Assembly: GCA_945905745.1 (NCBI GenBank) | Contig: CAMDQF010000008.1 | Span: 1-47,387 of the forward strand | DNA: 47,387 nucleotides | DNA from: Litorilinea aerophila | GTDB taxonomy: Bacteria; Chloroflexota; Anaerolineae; Caldilineales; Caldilineaceae | Direction of reading: 5' to 3' | Part shown: positions 25,005 to 32,158 of the stretch, piece by piece | Layout: the number at the start of each line of letters is the position of its first letter | Numbering within the stretch: the stretch's first letter is position 1 | Position numbers and translations under genes: made by a program | The notes under the pieces: generated by a model | Told to the model about the DNA's origin: nothing | Database searches by the model: none | The model's input: the letters and a program-made list of their open reading frames with translations, nothing else

Positions 25005-27266
25005 CTACACAAGCGTCATAATCAACGGCAGAACGTTCAAGAAGAGCCAGAGGGCTGCCATCAGCAAACCAAAGAGCAGATAGGTCTGCACCCGGCCATC
25101 CTGAAGCAGACGGGCGATGCCGCCAGCCTGATCCGAGAGCCAGCCCAGACCCATCACCGCACCGTCCACCACAATCCGGTCAAAGGCGGCCAAGACAGAG
25201 CTCAGCCAGAGGGCCACACGACCGATGGCGTTGACCAGTGCGTCGATCACCCACTCCCGGTCAAAGAGCGCCAGGAACTTGGAGAGAGCCATTGTGAAGG
25301 CGATGATTGTGGCGTTGTAGAATTCGTCTACCCAATACTTGCGATGCCAGGCCCACCAGATGGGTCCCAGCAGCTTGGAGAGGGGGTCGATCTGTCCTTC
25401 CTTCAAGCCCTGGCCGTAAATCACATAGCCCAGACCCAGCCCACCCAACGCCACCACCAGGGATGTCACCAGCGGTACGAGCGTGAACTCCAGATGGTGG
25501 GCGTGGAGGTGCATATATTCCATATACGGTTCGAGGAAATGCTCGATCCAGTTGGGGACAATGCCGCCGATGACCGGGAAGTATTCGGGAATGCCCACCC
25601 AACCGCCTGCAATCGCAAAGAAGCTGATGAGGATCAACGGGGTGGTCATGGCCGGGACACTCTCCGGTGCATGGATAGCGCCTGCGGAGCGGGCTTTGCC
25701 CAGGAAGGTTAACCCGATCTGGCGCATCGTGTAGAAAGCCGTCAGGAAAGCGGCCACGGCCAAGGTGCCAAAGACCCACAAGTGGTTGCCACCCCATGCG
25801 CTTGCCAAAATCTCGTCCTTCGACCAGAAACCGGCGGTGATCAGCGGGAAGCCGGAGAGGGCCAGACCGCCGATGATGAAAGTCCAGCCGGTGCGGGGCA
25901 TCCTGCCTAGCAGACCACCCATATTGCGCATATCCTGGGGGTCGTTGGGGTTCAGATCGCCATCGGAGCGGTGAACCAGATGTCCGTGTCCGTGATCGTC
26001 ATGGCCGTGATCGTCGTGCCCATGATCATCGGGCCCATGCCCATTGTGGCTGGCGTGTGCGTGGGCGTGATGGAAGCCGTGCTCCATCCCGTGGATGACG
26101 CTGCCGGAGCCAAGAAAGAGCAGGGCTTTGAAGAAGGCGTGGGTGAGCAGGTGGAAGAGAGCCGCCACATACGCGCCCATTCCAATCGCCGCCACCATAT
26201 AGCCCAACTGACTGATGGTGGAATAGGCCAGCACCCGCTTCACATCCCATTGGGCCATGGCGATGGTGGCCGCAAAGATGGCCGTGAAACCGCCGATAAA
26301 GGCCACGAATTGCAGCGCGCTGGCGGAGACCTCCCCGGCGTACTCATAGATGGGGAACATGCGCACCAGCAGGAAGACACCCGCCGAAACCATTGTGGCT
26401 GCGTGAATCATCGCGCTGACCGGTGTGGGGCCTTCCATCGCATCCGGCAACCAGACGTGCAGGGGGAATTGGGCGCTCTTGCCGATAGTCCCGAAGAAGA
26501 TCAGGACTGCAATTACGGCAATCCAGGGAACTGCACCGATGACGGGAACGTTGGCTGTGCTGTGGGCCAGGTGCTCCAGATTCTCGGCGGTGAAGAGTTC
26601 GGAGAAGCGCAGGCTGCTCGGTTCGCTCTGAATGTAGAGGAACATCATACCGATCAGCATAATTGCATCGCCGATACGGGTGGTCATAAAGGCTTTGATG
26701 GCCGCGGCTCTAGCCGTCGGCTTCTCGTACCAGAAGCCGATGAGTAGATAGCTGCACAGCCCCATAATCTCCCAGAAGATGAAGAACATCAGGAGACTGT
26801 TGGAGACGACCAGCCCCAGCATACCCGTGGCAAAGAGGCAGATGTAGGCGAAGAAGCGGCTGTAGCGTGGGTCTTTGCCTTGGGCCACTGCTTCCGGAAA
26901 GGCTGCTGCGTTCAGATGGCCTGGAAAGGTCATATACCCGCTGGAGTAGATGAAGATCATCAAGACCAGGAAGGGGACCATAAAGAGCATCAGCGCGTTG
27001 GCCGGATCCACCGCATAGCCAATCACGATCTCACTCGTCCCCGTGGGGATAGAGTAGAGCGCCTGGTCGATGGGGTGTTCGCCGAAATGTTCGGCGAAGA
27101 AGGAAGCAAAGGCAATGCCCCAGCCCAGAATCCAGCTCAAGACCGCCGCGCTCACCGCCACCAGAGTCGTGCCGCGCTTGTTGCGGTTCAACCCCAGGAC
27201 GATGGCGAGAAAAGCCAGGAAGGGTGGGATGGGTACAATCCACGCTGCGTTAAAAATGCCATCCAT
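25005..27266 (-). CDS. nuoL: NADH-quinone oxidoreductase subunit L with His-rich loop, membrane-only cluster
   Basis: At 753 aa it is long for NuoL (about 610-660 usual). The antiporter core is intact: Glu in [19 protein letters not shown] and Lys in [24 protein letters not shown]. The C-terminal part with the lateral helix and final TM segments is present. Between two TM helices (residues about 393-432) lies a soluble insertion rich in His and Asp, with motifs such as [14 protein letters not shown], absent from the plus-cluster NuoL of 630 aa. The loop could bind Zn, Ni or Cu, or simply be low-complexity drift. It is flanked on both sides by related inverted-repeat elements. Confidence 0.96.
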   Translation of the reverse strand: MDGIFNAAWIVPIPPFLAFLAIVLGLNRNKRGTTLVAVSAAVLSWILGWGIAFASFFAEHFGEHPIDQALYSIPTGTSEIVIGYAVDPANALMLFMVPFLVLMIFIYSSGYMTFPGHLNAAAFPEAVAQGKDPRYSRFFAYICLFATGMLGLVVSNSLLMFFIFWEIMGLCSYLLIGFWYEKPTARAAAIKAFMTTRIGDAIMLIGMMFLYIQSEPSSLRFSELFTAENLEHLAHSTANVPVIGAVPWIAVIAVLIFFGTIGKSAQFPLHVWLPDAMEGPTPVSAMIHAATMVSAGVFLLVRMFPIYEYAGEVSASALQFVAFIGGFTAIFAATIAMAQWDVKRVLAYSTISQLGYMVAAIGMGAYVAALFHLLTHAFFKALLFLGSGSVIHGMEHGFHHAHAHASHNGHGPDDHGHDDHGHDDHGHGHLVHRSDGDLNPNDPQDMRNMGGLLGRMPRTGWTFIIGGLALSGFPLITAGFWSKDEILASAWGGNHLWVFGTLAVAAFLTAFYTMRQIGLTFLGKARSAGAIHAPESVPAMTTPLILISFFAIAGGWVGIPEYFPVIGGIVPNWIEHFLEPYMEYMHLHAHHLEFTLVPLVTSLVVALGGLGLGYVIYGQGLKEGQIDPLSKLLGPIWWAWHRKYWVDEFYNATIIAFTMALSKFLALFDREWVIDALVNAIGRVALWLSSVLAAFDRIVVDGAVMGLGWLSDQAGGIARLLQDGRVQTYLLFGLLMAALWLFLNVLPLIMTLV

Positions 27267-27324
27267 AGACAGACCTCATTGGCGTGCGTTACGACAATTG
27301 ATAGTTCAATGAGTCAAGAAAATC

Positions 27325-27419
27325 GGGACGCAGATTGCAATGATTTGATCTGCGCTGATTTTCTTTTGCCACTGATGAACGCTGATAAACACGGATGTAT
27401 TCTGCGTTAATCTGCGTCC
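27325..27419. repeat. 95-bp MITE-like element, 11-bp terminal inverted repeats
   Basis: GGACGCAGATT (27325-27335) and AATCTGCGTCC (27409-27419) are perfect ends, shared with the element at 24894. The interior contains gccactgatgaacgctgata, which recurs exactly at 30161-30180. Confidence 0.8.
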
Positions 27420-27426
27420 AAATCCT

Positions 27427-27798
27427 TTACTTCAAACCGACTTCGGTGGGGCGGCGCAGACTGTTGAGCAGATTCCCTACCCCGTAGCCGACTACCAGCC
27501 CGACAAAACCCAACCCCAGCAACCACAAATCGCTGGAGAGACGAGCGAACGAACCAAAACCTATAAAGAGAATTGCACCAGCCAGCGAGACAAGCAACAA
27601 ACGAGTCTGCTCAGATTTGCGCTCTTTGGCAAGGGCCAACAGTGCAACCGCTTCCTTGCGCTCTGGTGCGTGCTTTACCACTTCCTTCAAAGCGTGATAG
27701 GCTCCTGTGAAGTTGCCGTCCCGCATCTTTTCCTGGGCCATCTCGAAGAGAAAGTCGCACTGCTCTTCTACCGTGCCCGTCAATAACTGTTTGGGCAT
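27427..27798 (-). CDS. Small TPR-like protein with two TM segments, in the nuo cluster
   Basis: I do not recognise the family. AGGAGG lies about 9 nt before ATG 27798 (MPKQLLTGTVEE), so I prefer this 123-aa start over the 27837 start that runs into nuoK. Residues 8-60 look like a helical TPR-type pair (EEQCDFLFEMAQEKMRDGNFTGAYHALKEVVKHAPERKEAVALL). Two hydrophobic segments follow (about 70-115), ending in a basic tail. It sits between nuoK and nuoL, a place where canonical operons have nothing. It may be an accessory or assembly factor of the second membrane arm; this is inference from position. Confidence 0.7.
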   Translation of the reverse strand: MPKQLLTGTVEEQCDFLFEMAQEKMRDGNFTGAYHALKEVVKHAPERKEAVALLALAKERKSEQTRLLLVSLAGAILFIGFGSFARLSSDLWLLGLGFVGLVVGYGVGNLLNSLRRPTEVGLK

Positions 27799-27811
27799 TT
27801 TGGCTTGCCTC

Positions 27812-28123
27812 CTACCCAGCCAGGAGGTCCAATTCATCCAAATTCACTGTCTTGCGTTCCCGGTAGACGGAGATGATCAGCGCCAAACCCACGGCTGCTT
27901 CGGCTGCCGCCAGGGCAATAATCAGCACAGCGAAGACTTGTCCCGTCAGATTGGCTGGGGTATCGCCATAGCGCCAGAAGGCCACCAGATTGATGTTGGC
28001 CGCGTTGAGCATCAACTCAATGCTCATCAGCACCGCAATGGCGTTGCGTCGGGCCAGCGCGCCGTAGAGACCCGCCGAGAAGAGAAATGCGCCTACCAGT
28101 AAATATCCGGTCAATGGAACCAC
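27812..28123 (-). CDS. nuoK: NADH-quinone oxidoreductase subunit K, membrane-only cluster
   Basis: The protein of 103 aa has three TM segments. The two buried glutamates of NuoK/MrpC-like subunits are present in [19 protein letters not shown] and [13 protein letters not shown]. The C-terminus [10 protein letters not shown] matches the usual NuoK ending. It follows nuoJ after a 101-bp gap that holds an inverted CAGTTAT repeat. It is a proton-path subunit of the membrane arm. Confidence 0.95.
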   Translation of the reverse strand: MVPLTGYLLVGAFLFSAGLYGALARRNAIAVLMSIELMLNAANINLVAFWRYGDTPANLTGQVFAVLIIALAAAEAAVGLALIISVYRERKTVNLDELDLLAG

Positions 28124-28145
28124 GGATGAGTCCTCCTGCGTACAA

Positions 28146-28224
28146 GTGAGCAGTTATCAGTGGGCAGTAATCAGTTACCAGTGGTGTGAGATGACTCGAC
28201 TGATTACTGATAACTGTTCACTGC
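28146..28224. repeat. CAGTTAT/CAGTAAT heptamers as inverted arms (nuoJ-nuoK gap)
   Basis: The left arm reads gagcagttatcagtgggcag then taatcagt. The right arm is its approximate complement, actgattactgataactgtt then cac. It fills the gap up to the nuoJ stop. A sister copy lies between nuoB and nuoCD at 32065-32139. Confidence 0.75.
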
Positions 28225-28746
28225 TTAATTATTGTCCCGGGCCAACATCACAGCACCGACCAGGGCCACCAGCAACAACAGACCCATTACCTCAAAGGCG
28301 ATCACATAGTCGGTGACAAACTGCACACCCAAAGCGGCGATCATCGACTCGTCGGCCAGCACTGCCGGAGCGCTGTCTGCCCAGGGGATCGAGCCGACAA
28401 AGCCATAGAGAGCCAGAAAGATCATCACCGCAAAGAGCCCGGTCTTGCCCCATTGCCGGTTCATCGGCGAAGTCTTGCCGTACATCATTGAGCGGGTGAG
28501 CATAATGGCAAAGGTGATGAGGGTGGCAATCGCGCCCACGTAGACCAGCACCTGACTGACGGCCAAAAACTCAGCTTCCAACATCACATAGAGCGCGGCC
28601 ACGCCAAAAAGCGTTGCCACCAGTGCCAGCGCGCCGTGGAATAGATTGCGCGCCAGCACTACACCCAGCGCCGAAGCACAGGTAAAAAAGGCGAAGCCGG
28701 TAAAGACCAGTTGGCCGATAGTCGGTAGGGGAGGCAATGGTGGCAT
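28225..28746 (-). CDS. nuoJ: NADH-quinone oxidoreductase subunit J, membrane-only cluster
   Basis: The protein of 173 aa has five predicted TM segments and the NuoJ signature YVMLEAEFLAVSQVLVYVGAIATLITFAIML, the pi-bulge helix region. The C-terminal TM segment is EVMGLLLLVALVGAVMLARDN. It follows nuoH after 110 bp. In the classical order nuoI would lie here, but there is only a GGGAGATT repeat and no iron-sulfur protein. Confidence 0.95.
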   Translation of the reverse strand: MPPLPPLPTIGQLVFTGFAFFTCASALGVVLARNLFHGALALVATLFGVAALYVMLEAEFLAVSQVLVYVGAIATLITFAIMLTRSMMYGKTSPMNRQWGKTGLFAVMIFLALYGFVGSIPWADSAPAVLADESMIAALGVQFVTDYVIAFEVMGLLLLVALVGAVMLARDNN

Positions 28747-28789
28747 CGAAAAACCTGCGCTTCCTGCGTAAAATGAGTCACAAAAATAA

Positions 28790-28852
28790 GAGATGGGGAG
28801 ATGGGGAGATTGGGAGATTCGCTCAGACTAATCTCTAAATCTCTTAATCTCA
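28790..28852. repeat. GGGAGATT-type repeats at the missing nuoI position
   Basis: gagatggggagatggggaga then ttgggagatt is followed by atctctaaatctcttaatct, an inverted low-complexity array between nuoH and nuoJ. The same family fills the nuoH-nuoI gap of the plus cluster (41488-41556). Confidence 0.7.
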
Positions 28853-28856
28853 TACT

Positions 28857-30101
28857 TTAGTACATCGCGTAGGTGTCCGCCTTCTGCATCGAGCCGATCA
28901 GGGAGGTCGGCTCGAAGGAGCGTTTGGTGCCCATCGTGGCGCTTTTGATGTAGCGCTGCAGGACTGTAGCTACCACCCAAATCACGCCGATATTTGCCAG
29001 GAAAATGATGGCGTAGATGACCGGATTGGGGAAGGGTAACTTCTGGGCGATGGCCTGCACAACGATCAGAGCGACAGTGGCGGGAACCAGCACCTTCCAG
29101 GCAAAGTACATCATCTGGTCGATGCGGATGCGGGGGAATGTACCGCGCACCCACTGCTGCAGGACGTAGACGGCGTATGCCTTAATAAAGAAGTAGCCAA
29201 AACCCAAAATCGGGCCAATGAGGGGCAGACCCACACCGGGACCTTGCCAGCCGCCCAGGAAGAGAATCGCCATCAGCGCCGACAGCACCCAGGCGTTGAC
29301 AAACTGGGCCAGGAAGAACATCGCAAATTTCATCCCCGAATACTCGATGTGGAAACCGGCGATGAGTTCGGATTCGGCTTCCAACAGGTCGAAGGGGGTC
29401 AGCTCGGCCTCGGCCAGGGAGCTGATGAAGAAGATGAGCATGGCAGCCGGCATCATAATTCCCAGCCAGCCAATGCCCAGATTGAAGCCACCGATGGTGA
29501 GGGATTGAAACTCGGTAATGCGGCCAAAGCTCATTGTGCCCGTAACCAGCACGACGGTCAACATGGAAAGCACCATGGGAATTTCGTAGCTGAGCAATTG
29601 GGCCACCACCCGGAAACCGGCCAACAGAGCATATTTGTTGTTGCTGCCCCAGCCCGCCATCAGCGCAGCCATCACACCGATAGAGCCAAGGGCCACCACA
29701 AAGAGTACGCCGATGTTCAGGTCCATACCGATCAGGCCAGGCGCAAAGGGAACGACCGCCAGCAAAATCAGCACACCAAAAACCGAGAGGATTGGGGCCG
29801 CATTGTAGGCCAGAAAATCGGACTGGCTGGGCGTAATAATCTCTTTGGAGATCAGCTTGACCGCGTCGGCCACCGTTTGAAAGAGACCGTAGGGGCCGAG
29901 ACGGTTGGGACCGATGCGATCCTGCATCCGGCTGATGGCCTTGCGGGTGATCCAAATCAACAGCAGGGCCGAAATCATCCCAAAGTTGACAAGGATAAAC
30001 GCGCCAATCCCATAGGCGATGCCCAATGCCAGCATTTCCGGCAGACCCAATCCGGTCAACAGCCCGACAATCCCATCACTCCACGCAGTTGAACCTTGCA
30101 T
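28857..30101 (-). CDS. nuoH: NADH-quinone oxidoreductase subunit H, membrane-only cluster
   Basis: At 414 aa it is longer than the plus-cluster NuoH (326 aa), with extra N- and C-terminal residues. NuoH forms the quinone-binding junction between the arms. Signatures are [26 protein letters not shown] and [27 protein letters not shown], the conserved acidic loop. That the junction subunit is kept while NuoB and NuoD are absent from this cluster implies docking to a peripheral arm encoded elsewhere, the nearest being the divergent operon. Confidence 0.95.
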   Translation of the reverse strand: MQGSTAWSDGIVGLLTGLGLPEMLALGIAYGIGAFILVNFGMISALLLIWITRKAISRMQDRIGPNRLGPYGLFQTVADAVKLISKEIITPSQSDFLAYNAAPILSVFGVLILLAVVPFAPGLIGMDLNIGVLFVVALGSIGVMAALMAGWGSNNKYALLAGFRVVAQLLSYEIPMVLSMLTVVLVTGTMSFGRITEFQSLTIGGFNLGIGWLGIMMPAAMLIFFISSLAEAELTPFDLLEAESELIAGFHIEYSGMKFAMFFLAQFVNAWVLSALMAILFLGGWQGPGVGLPLIGPILGFGYFFIKAYAVYVLQQWVRGTFPRIRIDQMMYFAWKVLVPATVALIVVQAIAQKLPFPNPVIYAIIFLANIGVIWVVATVLQRYIKSATMGTKRSFEPTSLIGSMQKADTYAMY

Positions 30102-30160
30102 CCGTTTGCCTCCAACCCCAGGGGCGTGCGCAAATCGATAATCTCAATACAACCTATTCA

Positions 30161-30180
30161 GCCACTGATGAACGCTGATA
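30161..30180 (+). repeat. Fragment of the 27325 element in the nuoA-nuoH gap
   Basis: gccactgatgaacgctgata is identical to 27368-27387. The 214-bp gap 30102-30315, where nuoB to nuoG would lie in a canonical operon, contains this fragment and no readable remnant of those genes. Confidence 0.7.
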
Positions 30181-30315
30181 AGGATTGGCGACTAAATAAC
30201 TTGATGAACTTCAGAATAAATTCACTCAAAACGTTCACACAGCTTACCAACTTATTTGATCGCCGTTCCTAAGCACAGAAAAAATGATATCTTTTCCGGC
30301 TTTTCTCTTAAGCCT

Positions 30316-30672
30316 TTATTGCCACTCAAGTGCGCCTTTGCGCCAGTCATAGAGCAGACCGACAACCAGCAGCAGCACAAAGAAGATTGTCGCAAAGACG
30401 GCGAACATATCCAACTGTTGGTAGGCGATAGCGATGGGGAAGAGGAAAATCGCTTCCACATCAAAGACCACAAAGACGAGACCAATCAGGTAATACTGGG
30501 CACGGAATTGGACCCACGTATCACCGATGGTTTCCACACCGCTTTCGTAGACCGCATTCTTCACGGCATCGGGCCGTCGTGGCCCCAGAATGTGGCCCAG
30601 AATAATCGCTGCCAAAGGCAATACCAGCGCAATCGCTGCCATAATGAGAATGAATGCGTACTGAGACAGCAT
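30316..30672 (-). CDS. nuoA: NADH-quinone oxidoreductase subunit A, membrane-only cluster
   Basis: The protein of 118 aa has three TM segments, with AAGGAG 8 nt before its ATG. The NuoA signature is present: NAVYESGVETIGDTWVQF then YYLIGLVFVVFDVEAIFLFPIA. It is the first gene of the minus-strand cluster, transcribed divergently from the plus-cluster nuoA. The two NuoA proteins differ strongly outside the YESG and FD(V/I)E motifs, so this is not a fresh duplication. Confidence 0.95.
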   Translation of the reverse strand: MLSQYAFILIMAAIALVLPLAAIILGHILGPRRPDAVKNAVYESGVETIGDTWVQFRAQYYLIGLVFVVFDVEAIFLFPIAIAYQQLDMFAVFATIFFVLLLVVGLLYDWRKGALEWQ

Positions 30673-30700
30673 ACGTGCCGCTCCTTCGAGTCACTTTTGG

Positions 30701-30772
30701 GTAGGTTGGGTTCTTCCGGCGCAACTCATCAAAACAATTCCCTCAGACTTCTGCCGGAAGAACCCAACCTAC
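30701..30772. repeat. 72-bp element with 20-bp perfect inverted ends
   Basis: GTAGGTTGGGTTCTTCCGGC (30701-30720) and its exact complement (30753-30772) flank 32 bp. It sits in the divergent nuoA-nuoA promoter region, close to the minus-strand nuoA. Confidence 0.9.
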
Positions 30773-30912
30773 GGTACAAAAATCCGATTGTGTGGAAAAG
30801 TACAAACGCCAAGCAGTATAGCATAACGGTTTTGATTTGGAAAAGTCTGCAAGGCAAAGATTGGTGTCTACACTACAACAAAGCTCCAAATTTCACAAAA
30901 CTGGATATGGCT

Positions 30913-30941
30913 TTGACAGCCCCTTTCATCCGTGCTACAAT
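30913..30941 (+). promoter_or_regulatory. Sigma70 promoter of the complete nuo operon
   Basis: TTGACA (30913-30918), a 17-nt spacer and TACAAT (30936-30941) are close to consensus. The expected start is near 30948, giving a leader of about 155 nt. The palindrome CGTTCGTG / CACGAACG (30947-30970) lies over the start site and could be an operator or leader hairpin. On the opposite strand a TATACT near 30825 may serve the minus cluster, but its -35 is poor. Confidence 0.85.
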
Positions 30942-31007
30942 GGCCCCGTTCGTGTAAAAATGCACGAACGAATCCCGCCCGCAATCCCTGATTTCAGTCA
31001 ATGTGGT

Positions 31008-31074
31008 CGCCCTCTCTTGCAAATAGAGTCCGAGTGGGCGTTTTGTCTTGCAAATAGTGGCGTTTGTCGCCCAC
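31008..31074 (+). promoter_or_regulatory. Twin hairpins with repeated loop in the nuo leader
   Basis: TCTTGCAAATAG occurs twice (31015-31026, 31046-31057). The first copy can be enclosed by CGCCC/GGGCG and the second by GTGGGCG/CGCCCAC. Both hairpins need the same GGGCG, so they exclude one another. It ends about 30 nt before nuoA. Confidence 0.5.
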
Positions 31075-31103
31075 CGCCTACGTCGCAGCGAAAGGGACGC
31101 ATG

Positions 31104-31463
31104 ATGGCAATAGATTATTTGCCTCTGCTGATTATGATTGTGCTTGGCGCTGTTTTTGGCGCGATCGTCTTGATTTTGCCCGCGATTCTGGGGCCAAAAG
31201 AGACGAACAGCCAAAAGCTGGAGCCCTACGAATCTGGCATCATTCCCTTCTCCGATGCCCGCCGCCGTTTTCCCGTCAAATACTACCTGGTGGCGATGCT
31301 CTTTCTGATCTTCGACATTGAAGTCATCTTCCTCTACCCCTGGGCCGCAGTTCTGCGTGACCTGCGGGTCTTCGCGCTGGTGGCGATGGCCCCCTTTCTG
31401 CTCGTTCTGATCGTTGGCTTTGTCTATGAGTGGAAGAAGGGCGCGTTGAAGTGGGGAGGGTAA
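31104..31463 (+). CDS. nuoA: NADH-quinone oxidoreductase subunit A, complete operon
   Basis: The ORF track start at 30837 is upstream of the promoter. ATG-ATG at 31101/31104 follows AAAGGGA, and the second ATG has better spacing (MAIDYLPLLIMIV, 119 aa). Three TM segments and the signatures LEPYESGIIPFSDARRRFPVKYYL and FDIEVIFLYPWA are present. It opens the operon A-B-CD-EF-G-H-I-J-K-L-M-N. Confidence 0.93.
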   Translation: MAIDYLPLLIMIVLGAVFGAIVLILPAILGPKETNSQKLEPYESGIIPFSDARRRFPVKYYLVAMLFLIFDIEVIFLYPWAAVLRDLRVFALVAMAPFLLVLIVGFVYEWKKGALKWGG

Positions 31464-31464
31464 G

Positions 31465-31516
31465 TGTTGCAGGTTGAAAGTTGCAGGTTGCAGGTACACG
31501 CACCACGCACCACGAG
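31465..31516. repeat. GTTGCAG and CACGCAC heptamers (nuoA-nuoB gap)
   Basis: gttgcaggttgaaagttgca then ggttgcaggt is followed by cacgcaccacgcaccacgag. Both are 7-bp periods. They create a false N-terminal extension of nuoB in the ORF track. Confidence 0.8.
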
Positions 31517-31522
31517 GTATTT

Positions 31523-32056
31523 ATGGGTATCGAACAAAAAGCACCCGATGGCATTGTTACAACGACATTAGATAGCCTCATCAACTGGGGCCGGGCCAAT
31601 AGTACGTGGCCGCTCCTTTTCGGTCTGGCCTGCTGTGCCATTGAGATGATTGCCACGGGCACTGCCCGCCACGATATTGCCCGCAACGGCTCGGAGCTTT
31701 TCCGGGCCAGCCCCCGCCAGGCCGATCTGATGATTGTTTCGGGTCGGGTGAGCAACAAAATGGCCCCGGTCATCAAGCGCATCTACGACCAGATGTCGGC
31801 GCCCAAGTGGGTGATCGCCATGGGTATCTGCGCCAGCGCGGGCGGTCCTTTCAATAACTACGCCATCATTCAGGGCGTGGACAAAATCATTCCGGTCGAT
31901 GTCTACATCCCTGGCTGCCCGCCCCGCCCGGAAGCTCTCCTCTTTGCGTTGGAAAAGCTACGCGACAAACAAGCACGGGAAAGCATCGACGACTGGCGCA
32001 AGCCCAAGCAGATCGCGCCGACGGTGGACGAGATTTTGCCTCTGGGCGCGTACTAA
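31523..32056 (+). CDS. nuoB: NADH-quinone oxidoreductase subunit B, complete operon
   Basis: The start is ATG 31523 ([10 protein letters not shown]) after GAGG, giving 177 aa; the upstream 14 residues in the ORF track come from repeats. NuoB carries cluster N2, which passes electrons to quinone. Its four ligands are seen: C37-C38 (GLACCAIEM), C103 (GICASAGG) and C132 (PGCPPRPE). It sits at the junction of the peripheral and membrane arms. No second nuoB is in the window, so both membrane arms would have to share it or use one encoded elsewhere. Confidence 0.97.
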   Translation: MGIEQKAPDGIVTTTLDSLINWGRANSTWPLLFGLACCAIEMIATGTARHDIARNGSELFRASPRQADLMIVSGRVSNKMAPVIKRIYDQMSAPKWVIAMGICASAGGPFNNYAIIQGVDKIIPVDVYIPGCPPRPEALLFALEKLRDKQARESIDDWRKPKQIAPTVDEILPLGAY

Positions 32057-32064
32057 CAAGCAGA

Positions 32065-32139
32065 AGTAATCAGTTATCAGTGATCACTTGGATGTCTCGG
32101 CACTGGTAACTGTTCACTGATTACTGATAACTGTTCACT
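32065..32139. repeat. CAGTTAT heptamers as inverted arms (nuoB-nuoCD gap)
   Basis: aagtaatcagttatcagtga then tcact is opposed by tgttcactgattactgataa then ctgttcact. It is the sister of the 28146-28224 element in the other nuo cluster. Confidence 0.75.
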
Positions 32140-32158
32140 CCAAACCGGAGTTCACTGT

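Noticed and set aside
30102-30315. Remnants of nuoB to nuoG in the gap of the membrane-only cluster
   Set aside because: I looked for NuoB or NuoD signature codons on the minus strand and saw none; only a repeat fragment is present.
31481-31522. Longer NuoB start ([14 protein letters not shown])
   Set aside because: It is translated repeat sequence; ATG 31523 has a GAGG site and the normal NuoB N-terminus.
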